This document shows positions 26,356 to 33,747 of a stretch of 50,439 nucleotides of DNA, in pieces. Below the pieces are notes generated by a model. It was not told the DNA's origin and did not search any database. It was given only the letters and a program-made list of their open reading frames with translations. Position 1 is the first letter of the stretch. Every line of letters begins with the position of its first letter. Both the position numbers and the translations under genes were made by a program. Source of the DNA: SAT2750 sp964476375 (GTDB taxonomy: Bacteria; Planctomycetota; Planctomycetia; Pirellulales; Pirellulaceae); assembly GCA_964476375.1 (NCBI GenBank), contig CAYYZW010000119.1, positions 1 through 50,439 on the forward strand, in the 5' to 3' direction.

Positions 26356-28365
26356 ATGCAGAACAGTGTCATGAAAAAACATAGCGCCAACCACGGTGTT
26401 TTTCTCCTCCTGCTGTCGTTTTTCACACTCGGGAGCGTCGTGACAGGAGTACTTCCAGGTCAGGATTCTCCGGCCCGTCCCAGGCCACTGGCCGCAGCAG
26501 TCTTGTCGCGATCCTACGCGGTGGAACACCTGGATCTGGAAGCGGCAGCCGTCCAGGTGCGCCAGGCCCTTGATCCTGCGGAGGCACGGATTTTTCTTGA
26601 CAGGACAAAGAACCAGGTTGTGGTGAAAGGGACAGTCCGGGCCCACCAGCTCACCGCGGAAATATTAAGGACCATCGATCGGCCCCGGGTCTCCTCGTCT
26701 TCTATCCCGATCCCGGTGATTCAGACAACCCGGCAACTTCGCTGTTACCTGGTGACCCCGGGTAACGTGGAACGCTGGTCCGAGGAATTACACAGGCGTT
26801 ACGAGAACGTCTTCGGTGTGCGAATTACGCCGGATGTCAAGAATGGCCAGATTACGGTTGTCGCCCCAGTTGCAATCCACAAGCAGCTGGGTCAACTCTT
26901 GAGTGCGTCCCCCCCGCTCGCCGGCAAGGATGACTGGCAGGCCAGGGATGGACAGCAGGCGATTGCCATCGAGGAGAAACCACGCTCTACCGACCTGGTG
27001 GTTCCGGTTACAAAAATCGAGGAGCCGAAAGTCGAGCAGGGTGATACGAGTGACAGGAGCGAGTGGCTGGCCCGTGTCATCAAGCAACGGCCAGGAGCGT
27101 TCCCGGGCTCCAGCCCAGTGAGTAAGGAAGTACCAGTTTCCAGTGGATTGCCTGCAGGGGACATGCCGGTGGTGGAAGCTCCAGTTCCACAGCCAGCGCC
27201 TGGTGCACCGGAGTTGAACAAAACGGCCCCACGTGAACTGGTGACCGGGAAAAAGAAAATCGCCAGTGCTTTTCCGCAATCACGTGCAGTATCACGTACT
27301 TCCGTCGCGCGTCACCAGAACGACAAGCCAGATCCGCCGCAGGAAAAGCAAGTAACAGAGAAGAGCGAAAACACGATCGCCGAGTCGTTGAAAAAGGATT
27401 TCATCGAGGGTGTGAAGAGCATGGATAATGAATTTCGTTCTTTGCACGACAGGCTGACCAGGCCTGTCACCGGTTTTTTTGAATCAGTCCAGGACGACAT
27501 CTCCATCTCGGTGACAGAATTGGCAGAGACCGTTTCGCACAAACTCGCCGGTCGTTCGAGGGAACAGGATTCCAGACCCCGTGCGGCACGAGTCATACGG
27601 GCGGGTGGGCATTCGGCAACCACCGAACCGGCACCCCCCGTGGCGAAGGCGCAGCCTGTTGAGAAACAGGTCTTTGAAGTTGTCCCCATGGAGGCGGAAC
27701 AGGAAATATCCTTGCCCCAGCCATCCAGGCCAGTTGTCCCGGCGCCCTCACGAGAATTTTTTCCAGCGAAATCGCCATCGGCTCTCCCACCGGCTCCACG
27801 CCTGCCGGCAAAAAAGAGCGTGCCGCCAGAAGTGAAGAAACCAGCGGTACCGGTGAAGTCGGTCGAGACAAAGCCGAGTACCCGTCCGGAGAAACCGACT
27901 GTTATCACAAAACCGATACCCCGGGTGAGTACCGCTCCGGTGCCAGCACCCAGGGTGCCCCGTCAACCACTGGTGACACCTGAAAAGACCCCTGCCGTCA
28001 AGCCGGCATCCCAGCTGGTGGAGACAGGGCCTGTTAAGCCCGGGGTGAAAACTCCCGCCGCACCGGCCCGGATTCGGCAGCCGGAGCGGGCTATCACCTC
28101 GATGATTCCTTCTGTAGATGCTGCGGGCATTTCCCTGGTAGGGGCCAGTGACAAGGAGATTGTCGAGTTCGTGGCGAGGCACCTGCGGATGCAGCAGGCC
28201 GGAGAGTTGGCGGACTGTGAGATCCGCATGATGCTCGAGGATGGCCACGTCTGGTTTGTCCTGGAACGGGGGAATGGGACCATGGTCCGGGTCCGTGTTG
28301 GTGAGATCAAGCTGGATCGCGAGGGCAAGGGTGTACTGGTGATCGACCCTGAAAAACTCCAGTGA
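26356..28365 (+). CDS. Secretin-N-domain-like protein with long Pro-rich region and no pore domain
   Basis: The protein has 669 residues. A signal peptide or anchor (residues 12-32) is followed by two short alpha-beta repeats at about 47-105 and 120-180 (YAVEHLDLEAAAVQV, TKNQVVVKG, LRCYLVTPGNVERW, KNGQITVVAP). They match the secretin_N/NolW type, which normally form periplasmic rings of type II or III secretins. The secretin beta-barrel domain is absent. Residues 200-590 are low-complexity Pro/Lys/Ala/Val sequence (for example VPAPRVPRQPLVTPEKTP). The last 80 residues form a small folded domain (SLVGASDKEIVEFVARHL, CEIRMMLEDGHVWFVLERG). AGGAG lies 9 bases before ATG 26356. Role unknown, possibly envelope scaffold. 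Confidence 0.8.
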   Translation: MQNSVMKKHSANHGVFLLLLSFFTLGSVVTGVLPGQDSPARPRPLAAAVLSRSYAVEHLDLEAAAVQVRQALDPAEARIFLDRTKNQVVVKGTVRAHQLTAEILRTIDRPRVSSSSIPIPVIQTTRQLRCYLVTPGNVERWSEELHRRYENVFGVRITPDVKNGQITVVAPVAIHKQLGQLLSASPPLAGKDDWQARDGQQAIAIEEKPRSTDLVVPVTKIEEPKVEQGDTSDRSEWLARVIKQRPGAFPGSSPVSKEVPVSSGLPAGDMPVVEAPVPQPAPGAPELNKTAPRELVTGKKKIASAFPQSRAVSRTSVARHQNDKPDPPQEKQVTEKSENTIAESLKKDFIEGVKSMDNEFRSLHDRLTRPVTGFFESVQDDISISVTELAETVSHKLAGRSREQDSRPRAARVIRAGGHSATTEPAPPVAKAQPVEKQVFEVVPMEAEQEISLPQPSRPVVPAPSREFFPAKSPSALPPAPRLPAKKSVPPEVKKPAVPVKSVETKPSTRPEKPTVITKPIPRVSTAPVPAPRVPRQPLVTPEKTPAVKPASQLVETGPVKPGVKTPAAPARIRQPERAITSMIPSVDAAGISLVGASDKEIVEFVARHLRMQQAGELADCEIRMMLEDGHVWFVLERGNGTMVRVRVGEIKLDREGKGVLVIDPEKLQ

Positions 28366-28380
28366 TGAAATTCCTGCTGA

Positions 28381-29496
28381 CTAGCTATCGCTATCGATCA
28401 GGTGGATCGTTGCCTCCTGCATGGCATCCCAGTCGATTTCAAGCCCCAAGCCAGGTCCCCGGGGTGCATGGACATGACCATCGGGCTGCGTGCGGATGAC
28501 ATCTTTCATCCCGTATTCATAGGATTCGTAAGGGACAGCCTGCTCGTAATAGGTGCAGTTATCGAAACCGAGCATCAGGTGCAGGTTGGCCGCGGCAACA
28601 AGCGTGAATCCCCATGACATGATCTCGCAGCGCATGCCCTCGTCAGCAGCCATTTGCATTGCCTGGCGTCCTCCAGTGAATCCGCCACACATGGTCACAT
28701 CGGTCCTGGCAACACTCCAGGCCCTGGTTCTCAGTGCTTCTCCAAAGGCCGGGAGATCCTGGATCCAGTTGCCGGAGGGAAGAATCGGAATATCCACCTG
28801 GCGGGTAAGTTCCCGGTAACCCTCCAGGTCATAATCGAATAAAGGTGCTTCAAACCAGCTGAAGTTGAGATCCTGGAGTTCCAGGGCAGCCCGCAGGGCT
28901 GTCTCTCGGTCGTAGTTGTTCTCCACATCGAGCATGAAAGCGATCTCGTCACCGGGAAACCGCTCCCTGACTGCCCGGGCCAGCTCCAGGTCCCTGTCCG
29001 GATCGCACCAGCAGTGAAACTTGATGGCAGTGAATCCCTCGGAGATCATCTGGTCGACAAAATCCAGGTAAGCGGGAACATCATCGAACATGGGAGTGCT
29101 GGCATACGCCTTGATGCGATCCCTGGTCCCCCCCAGGAGCTGGTAGATCGGCTTGTCTTCTAGTTTGCCCAGCAGATCCCAGAGGGCAATGTCGATTGCG
29201 GCGATGGCGCCTGGGACGAGAGGGAAGACACGGGGCCAGAGAGCCTGCCGAATGGATTCCCTGTCCAGGGGGTTTCTACCCAGCAGGACCGGGATCATGT
29301 GCCGGATTGTCTCGGCTGTATAACGGTCGTAATCATACGAAGTGTAATTTGCTACCGCTCCCGTCCCGACCAGGCCCTGGTCGGTGAAAATTCTCACGAT
29401 CGTGTTCGTCATGAACTGCTCGGGAATGTCGTGTGACCAGGTGTAACGCGTTACCGCTGGGCCGACAGCCCGCACTTCCACTCGTCTGATGATCAT
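28381..29496 (-). CDS. Enolase-superfamily sugar-acid dehydratase-like protein
   Basis: The protein has 371 residues. The capping domain is followed by a barrel with Lys159-x-His161 (IKFHCW), Asp190 (FMLDVENNY), Glu216 (WFEAPLF) and Asn243 in place of the usual third acidic ligand (ILPSGNW). The seventh strand has Asp266 (VARTDVTMCGG), but the eighth, normally PHxW with a catalytic His, reads EIMSWGF. This deviates from canonical mandelate racemase. It ends near its own tight gap behind the secretin-like gene and begins 9 bp after the stop of an SSS symporter. The two are probably one operon for import and dehydration or cycloisomerisation of a sugar acid. ATG 29496 has AAGGA upstream. Confidence 0.88.
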   Translation of the reverse strand: MIIRRVEVRAVGPAVTRYTWSHDIPEQFMTNTIVRIFTDQGLVGTGAVANYTSYDYDRYTAETIRHMIPVLLGRNPLDRESIRQALWPRVFPLVPGAIAAIDIALWDLLGKLEDKPIYQLLGGTRDRIKAYASTPMFDDVPAYLDFVDQMISEGFTAIKFHCWCDPDRDLELARAVRERFPGDEIAFMLDVENNYDRETALRAALELQDLNFSWFEAPLFDYDLEGYRELTRQVDIPILPSGNWIQDLPAFGEALRTRAWSVARTDVTMCGGFTGGRQAMQMAADEGMRCEIMSWGFTLVAAANLHLMLGFDNCTYYEQAVPYESYEYGMKDVIRTQPDGHVHAPRGPGLGLEIDWDAMQEATIHLIDSDS

Positions 29497-29505
29497 CGTC
29501 GGTCC

Positions 29506-31263
29506 TTACCAGAAAATGACAAAACTGAGAAAGCTTCCAAGCAGGATCACGGTCCATCCAAGCACGCATGGTAACCATGCCGGCTGCCCGTATTTACTCG
29601 GTTCAGGTTGCAGTTGGCGGATGGCCTTCTGACTGTTCCGCAACCAGGAACTGGTCGACTTTTCTTCCCAGTGAGACCGTGTTTCGGCAGGCTGCCAGCC
29701 AGCCAGGAGGGAGAAAAGGACCATCGTGGCCGCCGTGATCAGCATGGAAAACAGGTACGCAGCAAAGGAATTGACCATGATCGGTGGCAGCAGCAGGATG
29801 CCCCACTTCTCCGCGACCATCGGTGCAGCAAGCCGCAGCATGCCGTAACTGGCACCGACCAGTAGTCCAATAGTGCCGGATCGTGGATGGACCCTGGTCA
29901 GGGCTCCCATCAGGAACAGTGTCAGCAGGGGGATCACAAAAGTACTTGTCAGGTCGAGATACGTCAGGAGCATGCCCCCCTCGAGCAGTATGGGCATGTA
30001 GATGAAAGAGATCGCAATTACCAGGGGCGTGAACCACTGGCCAACTCGCACATAGTGCCGATCGTCCTGGTCCCGCACCAGTAAGCGGGCATAGACGTCA
30101 CGTGTTAAGAGTCCGGAGAGGGATGAGCCGATGGAGTCGTAGGTCGAGAAAGCAGCGGCAAAGATTCCAGCGACGACGATCCCTTTCAGGCCCAGCATGT
30201 CGATCTGGCTTACCAGGTAGGGATAGATATTGTCCTGGTTGCCCATTGGCAGGAGTGACTGGTCAGGCATGACCGCCCGTCCCATGACTCCCATCGAGAG
30301 GTTAAAGAAGGACATCACGATCATGCAGATGCCTGCTGCGGCCGCGGACATTCTCATATCCCACTCGCTGCGGGCAGCCAGCATGCGATTGCTCTGGGTG
30401 TGGTTGACGATCGGGTAGGCCATGCCAATCACCATGAACCCGATGATCACCAGCCAGCCGGGAGTGGTCCGGTGAAGTTCGACCAGCGAATCCTTTCGCT
30501 CGAGATTCCCTCCGAGTAACAGCTTGCGATGTCGCTGGCTGTCATTCAGGGTTGTTACATCCTCGCTTGTCATGTTGTCGTGGTTGACATGGAGCAATTC
30601 GGCAACGGGTGGATCGGTAGCAGCGAGTTTCTGTTCAATTCCTGTCCAGCCACCCGCCTGCTGGAAGACGATCGTCCAGACAACCAGTGCCGCTGTGGAC
30701 ATCACGATGAACTGCAGGGCGTCCGTAATGACAACCGAACGCAGGCCACCGACGGCCGTGTAGATGCTGGCAAAGATACCGACAGCAATAACGGTCAGCA
30801 GGGAAGCCAGGAATTCCCATTCACAGACAACCCTCAGGGTCCAGAAAAGGGAGACGCCGAGAATCGCCAGGACGAGTGTCCGATACTGCACCTGGACAAG
30901 GGCACAGAGGACGCGGGAGGAGACGCCAAAGCGCGATTCAAGGTACTCGGCATTTGTATACATCCCCGACCGGTACATCGGCATGAAGAGGAAAAATGCT
31001 GCCAGCACCCAGCCGACCACCGTGCCGACCCAGTTGGTAACAAAGTAAGTCAGTCCCAGCGTGTAGGTTCCACCTGAATCGGCGACCAGGTCGCTGGCAT
31101 CAATCGCGGTGGCGTACATCGAGATACCGACGATCCACCAGGGAAGTGAACGTCCGCCGAGGAACCAGTCCGCACTGCTCTGGTTGCCACGGGCCAGGTA
31201 AAAGCCGAAGGCAATGATGCCACCGTTAAGCCCGATCACGATCAGCCAGTCGACCCAAACCAT
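29506..31263 (-). CDS. Sodium:solute symporter (SSS family)
   Basis: The protein has 585 residues with about 13-14 membrane helices. Family motifs: FLGGRSLPWWIVGISMYAT near the start, a region GMAYPIVNHTQSNRMLAARS, and IVVAGIFAAAFSTYDS (the SSS signature, with the Ser/Thr-rich sodium site). An 80-residue soluble loop after helix 6 and a charged C-terminal tail before the last helix are present. Substrate is likely a sugar or sugar acid, judged by the co-oriented dehydratase 9 bp downstream. The start ATG 31263 is directly followed by helix 1. Confidence 0.92.
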   Translation of the reverse strand: MVWVDWLIVIGLNGGIIAFGFYLARGNQSSADWFLGGRSLPWWIVGISMYATAIDASDLVADSGGTYTLGLTYFVTNWVGTVVGWVLAAFFLFMPMYRSGMYTNAEYLESRFGVSSRVLCALVQVQYRTLVLAILGVSLFWTLRVVCEWEFLASLLTVIAVGIFASIYTAVGGLRSVVITDALQFIVMSTAALVVWTIVFQQAGGWTGIEQKLAATDPPVAELLHVNHDNMTSEDVTTLNDSQRHRKLLLGGNLERKDSLVELHRTTPGWLVIIGFMVIGMAYPIVNHTQSNRMLAARSEWDMRMSAAAAGICMIVMSFFNLSMGVMGRAVMPDQSLLPMGNQDNIYPYLVSQIDMLGLKGIVVAGIFAAAFSTYDSIGSSLSGLLTRDVYARLLVRDQDDRHYVRVGQWFTPLVIAISFIYMPILLEGGMLLTYLDLTSTFVIPLLTLFLMGALTRVHPRSGTIGLLVGASYGMLRLAAPMVAEKWGILLLPPIMVNSFAAYLFSMLITAATMVLFSLLAGWQPAETRSHWEEKSTSSWLRNSQKAIRQLQPEPSKYGQPAWLPCVLGWTVILLGSFLSFVIFW

Positions 31264-31394
31264 TTAGATCACTCTTGCGTCTTGGGGAGGAAAACAGGTC
31301 TCTTCTGATCCTGGTACAGGCCGATGGTGCTTGTTCGTTTAGCTGCCGATTGGTCCCGTGCCTGGACTATCTTCCTGGATCAGCCGGGCGCACG

Positions 31395-31437
31395 AAAACG
31401 CCCTACCTGTTCACCGGAGGTGAATAAGCAGGGCGTT
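31395..31437 (-). terminator. Strong intrinsic terminator after the cold-shock gene
   Basis: On the minus strand, RNA from 31437 to 31397 folds into a 19-bp stem with one mismatch and a 3-base loop. Its ends are aacgccct (31397-31404) and agggcgtt (31430-31437) and its inner arms ttcacc (31410-31415) and ggtgaa (31419-31424). The two non-Watson-Crick positions are G-U pairs only on the minus-strand RNA, which indicates that strand is the functional one. The T-run at 31398-31395 follows. It lies about 80 bp past the stop of the cold-shock gene. Confidence 0.85.
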
Positions 31438-31474
31438 ATCTGTTGTTAGCTTCTCGCGATCCGTGCGTTTGGCC

Positions 31475-31521
31475 GCCTCGTTACCTGCCACCAAAGGGCA
31501 GACGAGGAAAGTCCGTGCTTA
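31475..31521 (+). ncRNA. Fragment resembling the 5' end of RNase P RNA (truncated)
   Basis: The 11-mer gaggaaagtcc (31504-31514) is the near-invariant CR-I element of bacterial RNase P RNA. In front of it are a P2-like helix (cctcgt 31476-31481 with acgagg 31502-31507) enclosing a P3-like hairpin (ctgcc 31485-31489, ggcag 31497-31501). That is the correct order for the 5' end of rnpB on the plus strand. After about 31520 the similarity stops and the cold-shock gene's stop codon begins on the other strand. No P4 3' strand (ACAGAAnnnGGCTTA) follows within 400 bp. It therefore looks like a remnant, not a functional gene. Confidence 0.45.
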
Positions 31522-31716
31522 CAGAAGCGTGACGTTTTCCGCACGCGGGCCTTTGTCGGATTGACCTTCTGTAAAGGAAACTCGCTGTCCTTCCTGGAGC
31601 TCATCGAAGGAAGCGCCTTCCAAACTGGACATGTGGAAGAAAAGATCCTTTTCACCTCCCGTGTCAATAAATCCAAAACCGCGATCTGTAATTCTTTTAA
31701 TCGTGCCTTCGCCCAT
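31519..31716 (-). CDS. Cold-shock-domain protein (CspA family)
   Basis: The protein has 65 residues and is a single cold-shock OB-fold domain. RNP1 is GFGFI (13-17) and RNP2 is DLFFH (24-28); the rest (EGQRVSFTEGQSDKGPRAENV) is the usual second half. It binds single-stranded RNA or DNA and probably acts as an RNA chaperone. The start at ATG 31716 sits about 20 bases from a likely promoter, so the leader is short, unlike the long thermosensing leader of E. coli cspA. It is a monocistronic unit with its own terminator. Confidence 0.95.
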   Translation of the reverse strand: MGEGTIKRITDRGFGFIDTGGEKDLFFHMSSLEGASFDELQEGQRVSFTEGQSDKGPRAENVTLL

Positions 31717-31741
31717 TTACTCAAAATCCCTAAAAAAAGTT

Positions 31742-31770
31742 ACTATACGATGTCACCTGAGTCCTGACAG
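31742..31770 (-). promoter_or_regulatory. Probable promoter of the cold-shock gene
   Basis: On the minus strand CTGTCA (31770-31765) and TATAGT (31747-31742) are separated by 17 bases. The -10 box is 5 of 6 and the -35 is 4 of 6. The predicted start lies about 15-20 bases before ATG 31716. A small palindrome, ctgac-a-gtcag (31764-31774), overlaps the -35 and could be an operator or chance. Confidence 0.5.
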
Positions 31771-31876
31771 TCAGAACCGGCACACCGCGCCCCTTCATTC
31801 TATTGATCAAAACGCTGTTCTCTAGGGTTTAGTACAAATAATTTCTAATTATTCTCCGGGCCTGCTCCCCATTTTT

Positions 31877-31900
31877 CCCGGAAAAAACAATCTTTCCGGG
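31877..31900. other. Hairpin after the methyltransferase gene
   Basis: A perfect 8-bp inverted repeat (cccggaaa 31877-31884, tttccggg 31893-31900, 8-base loop) begins 8 bases past the stop of the minus-strand methyltransferase gene (31908). On that strand it is followed by AAAAAT rather than T, so it is not a canonical terminator. It may still define the 3' end of the lipid-cluster mRNA. The rest of 31771-31876 is AT-richer than the neighbourhood and shows nothing else nameable. Confidence 0.45.
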
Positions 31901-31907
31901 ATTCAAC

Positions 31908-32942
31908 CTATTCATTTTTCTTCTTGTTCATGAGCAGGTAATGTGCCACAGACCATTCTTTTCCCTCTCCATAACCAAAAAGTTCAGATACAGAAAGGAA
32001 AAATATTCTCCATCTCCACCACCACTGCTTTGCCGCCGAACCATAGTGCTGCTGAAGAAGCGGCCAGATGACCTTTTTCCCGGCATCCATCTTTTGCAAC
32101 CATGCTTCTGCCGTGCGCTGATAATGTCGGCCGTTCCAGTTCCATTGGTTTTCGAGCTTGTAATTTTTCGCGGAGCGGGGAATAAGGTCGCTCGATGGCA
32201 TGCTCCCCCCGGTAAAGAAATGCCTGCCCATCCAGTTTGCCGGACCCTCGACTTCAAATCGATACTGCATCTCGTGGTGACAGAAAACATGGATCAGCAG
32301 TTTTCCTCCAGGGGCCAGCCAACTGCTGATGCGGTCAAGCAGTATGGTATGGTTCAAAACATGCTCGAACATCTCGACCGAGATAATCCTGTCATAGGTT
32401 TCCCCGGGCGAGAAATGATTGATGTCCACGACCTCGGCAACCAGCCGGTCTCCAAACCCTTCTCGGGATGCTGTTTCACGAATGGACTTGATCTGGCGAC
32501 CGGCATTGGAAATCGAAGTGATCTGGCACGCCGGGTACTCTTGTGCGATCCAGCGAGTGAGTGAGCCCCAGCCACAGCCCAGGTCCAGGACCCGCATGCC
32601 ATCTTCCAGGCCGGCATGCTCGCAGGTGAGCTGCAGGGCTCGCCGCTCCGCATCATCCAGGCTGCCTGTCGATGCATCCCAGTAACAGCAGCTGTACTTT
32701 TTCCAGCTTCCAAGGACAGCTTCAAAGAATGCGGAGGGAAGTTCGTAATGCTGCTCGTTAGCCCGCTCCGTTTCAACGGCGATTGTCCCTGCGTCAGTGC
32801 TGCCATCTACAAAAGGATCGGAGGGGACTTCTCGAAGTCTCTGGCGACAGAGACGCCGGATTCCGGTGCGAATGACCCAGTCCGGCAGCCGGCCTTTTTC
32901 TGCCAGGGTGATCATCGGTTTCAGTAGCAGGCTGCTCAGCAT
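31908..32942 (-). CDS. Coclaurine-N-methyltransferase-like / CFA-type SAM methyltransferase
   Basis: The protein has 344 residues. The class I SAM-binding motif is DLGCGWGSL (120-128). The acidic active-site motif is VEMFEH (189-194), followed by HVFCH (218-222) and WMGRHFFTGGSMPS (237-250). These latter motifs are characteristic of the coclaurine-N-methyltransferase-like branch rather than true cyclopropane synthases. In bacteria this branch is often beside lipid genes. The ATG at 32942 lies 5 bases after the stop of the DUF1295 gene; upstream in-frame sequence belongs to that gene. As last gene of the cluster it may methylate an unsaturated acyl chain or head group; this is inference. Confidence 0.88.
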   Translation of the reverse strand: MLSSLLLKPMITLAEKGRLPDWVIRTGIRRLCRQRLREVPSDPFVDGSTDAGTIAVETERANEQHYELPSAFFEAVLGSWKKYSCCYWDASTGSLDDAERRALQLTCEHAGLEDGMRVLDLGCGWGSLTRWIAQEYPACQITSISNAGRQIKSIRETASREGFGDRLVAEVVDINHFSPGETYDRIISVEMFEHVLNHTILLDRISSWLAPGGKLLIHVFCHHEMQYRFEVEGPANWMGRHFFTGGSMPSSDLIPRSAKNYKLENQWNWNGRHYQRTAEAWLQKMDAGKKVIWPLLQQHYGSAAKQWWWRWRIFFLSVSELFGYGEGKEWSVAHYLLMNKKKNE

Positions 32943-32947
32943 CGGTG

Positions 32948-33730
32948 TCACTCGTCGGCTGGGCGGGGAAACCAGGGGATGAAAACCGGGGTGCGGGCCT
33001 GGTAGTGGAGGTAGCTTTCTCCCCGTCGCATGAGGGCCTGTTTTTCCGAGGGAGGAATACCGGTCACGAAAAAGATCAGCAGCAACAGCGTCAGTGGGGC
33101 AAGCAATGTCAGCCATCCCCAGGGTGCAAGCCAGGCCAGGAAAACGTAGCTGCACCAGTGAATCCATTCAAAAAAGTAGTTTGGGTGCCGACTGTATTTC
33201 CAGAGACCGACGGCACAGACCCGCTTTTCGTTTCCAGCCGTGTGGCGAAAACGTGTCATCTGAAAGTCGGCGATTGTGCCTCCAAGGATTCCAGTCATCC
33301 AGAAAAGGGTTCCCACCAGGTCCAGGATGCCAAGGGGGTACTGGTTTCCTGCCAGCAGGATAAATGGCCAGGCAAAAAGAACGGTCCCAAAGGCCTGGAA
33401 CTGGAAAAAGAAAAACATCCTCCTTGCCCTGGTTGCTCCCCACCGCTCCTGGAGTTCCAGGTAGCGACCATCCTCGGGCAGTATTGTCATTCGCCAGGCA
33501 AGGAACAGGGTCAGGCGCAGTCCCCAGCAACTGATCAACAGGCTGGCTAACCAATGACGCGGCCCCGGGGCGACTGGAACCAGCAGCAGCTGGACTAATG
33601 CGATCAGCGTGACCCCGAGGGTCCAGAAGACATCGACAATGCTTCCTCGTCCACTTCGTGCTTGCCAGAACCAGAGTAGGATCATCAAGACAGCCACGCC
33701 GAGATAACTGAGCAGCAATGCCTGGACCAT
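32948..33730 (-). CDS. DUF1295 membrane protein (steroid 5-alpha-reductase-like)
   Basis: The protein has 260 residues with about 6-7 hydrophobic helices. The C-terminal segment VGLWKYSRHPNYFFEWIHW is the signature shared by DUF1295 and the isoprenylcysteine methyltransferase/steroid 5-alpha-reductase fold (NADPH- or SAM-binding, in the membrane). It sits between two SAM methyltransferases, 17 bp after CFA synthase and 5 bp before the next, an arrangement known from several proteobacterial lipid-modification clusters. A role in reducing or otherwise finishing a modified acyl chain is plausible but unproven. Confidence 0.9.
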   Translation of the reverse strand: MVQALLLSYLGVAVLMILLWFWQARSGRGSIVDVFWTLGVTLIALVQLLLVPVAPGPRHWLASLLISCWGLRLTLFLAWRMTILPEDGRYLELQERWGATRARRMFFFFQFQAFGTVLFAWPFILLAGNQYPLGILDLVGTLFWMTGILGGTIADFQMTRFRHTAGNEKRVCAVGLWKYSRHPNYFFEWIHWCSYVFLAWLAPWGWLTLLAPLTLLLLIFFVTGIPPSEKQALMRRGESYLHYQARTPVFIPWFPRPADE

Positions 33731-33747
33731 TCTCCTGCTCCTGCCCG

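Noticed and set aside
27700..28090. Tandem repeat or repeat-in-toxin region in the Pro-rich protein
   Set aside because: The Pro/Lys/Val sequence is low complexity, with no fixed period at DNA or protein level.
31475..31521. Full functional rnpB on the plus strand
   Set aside because: Only the 5' elements are present; the 3' P4 strand and ACAGAAnnnGGCTTA are not found within 400 bp, so I report a fragment only.
31446..31724. 92-codon minus-strand frame over the cold-shock gene
   Set aside because: Out of frame with the CspA domain, which has both RNP motifs.
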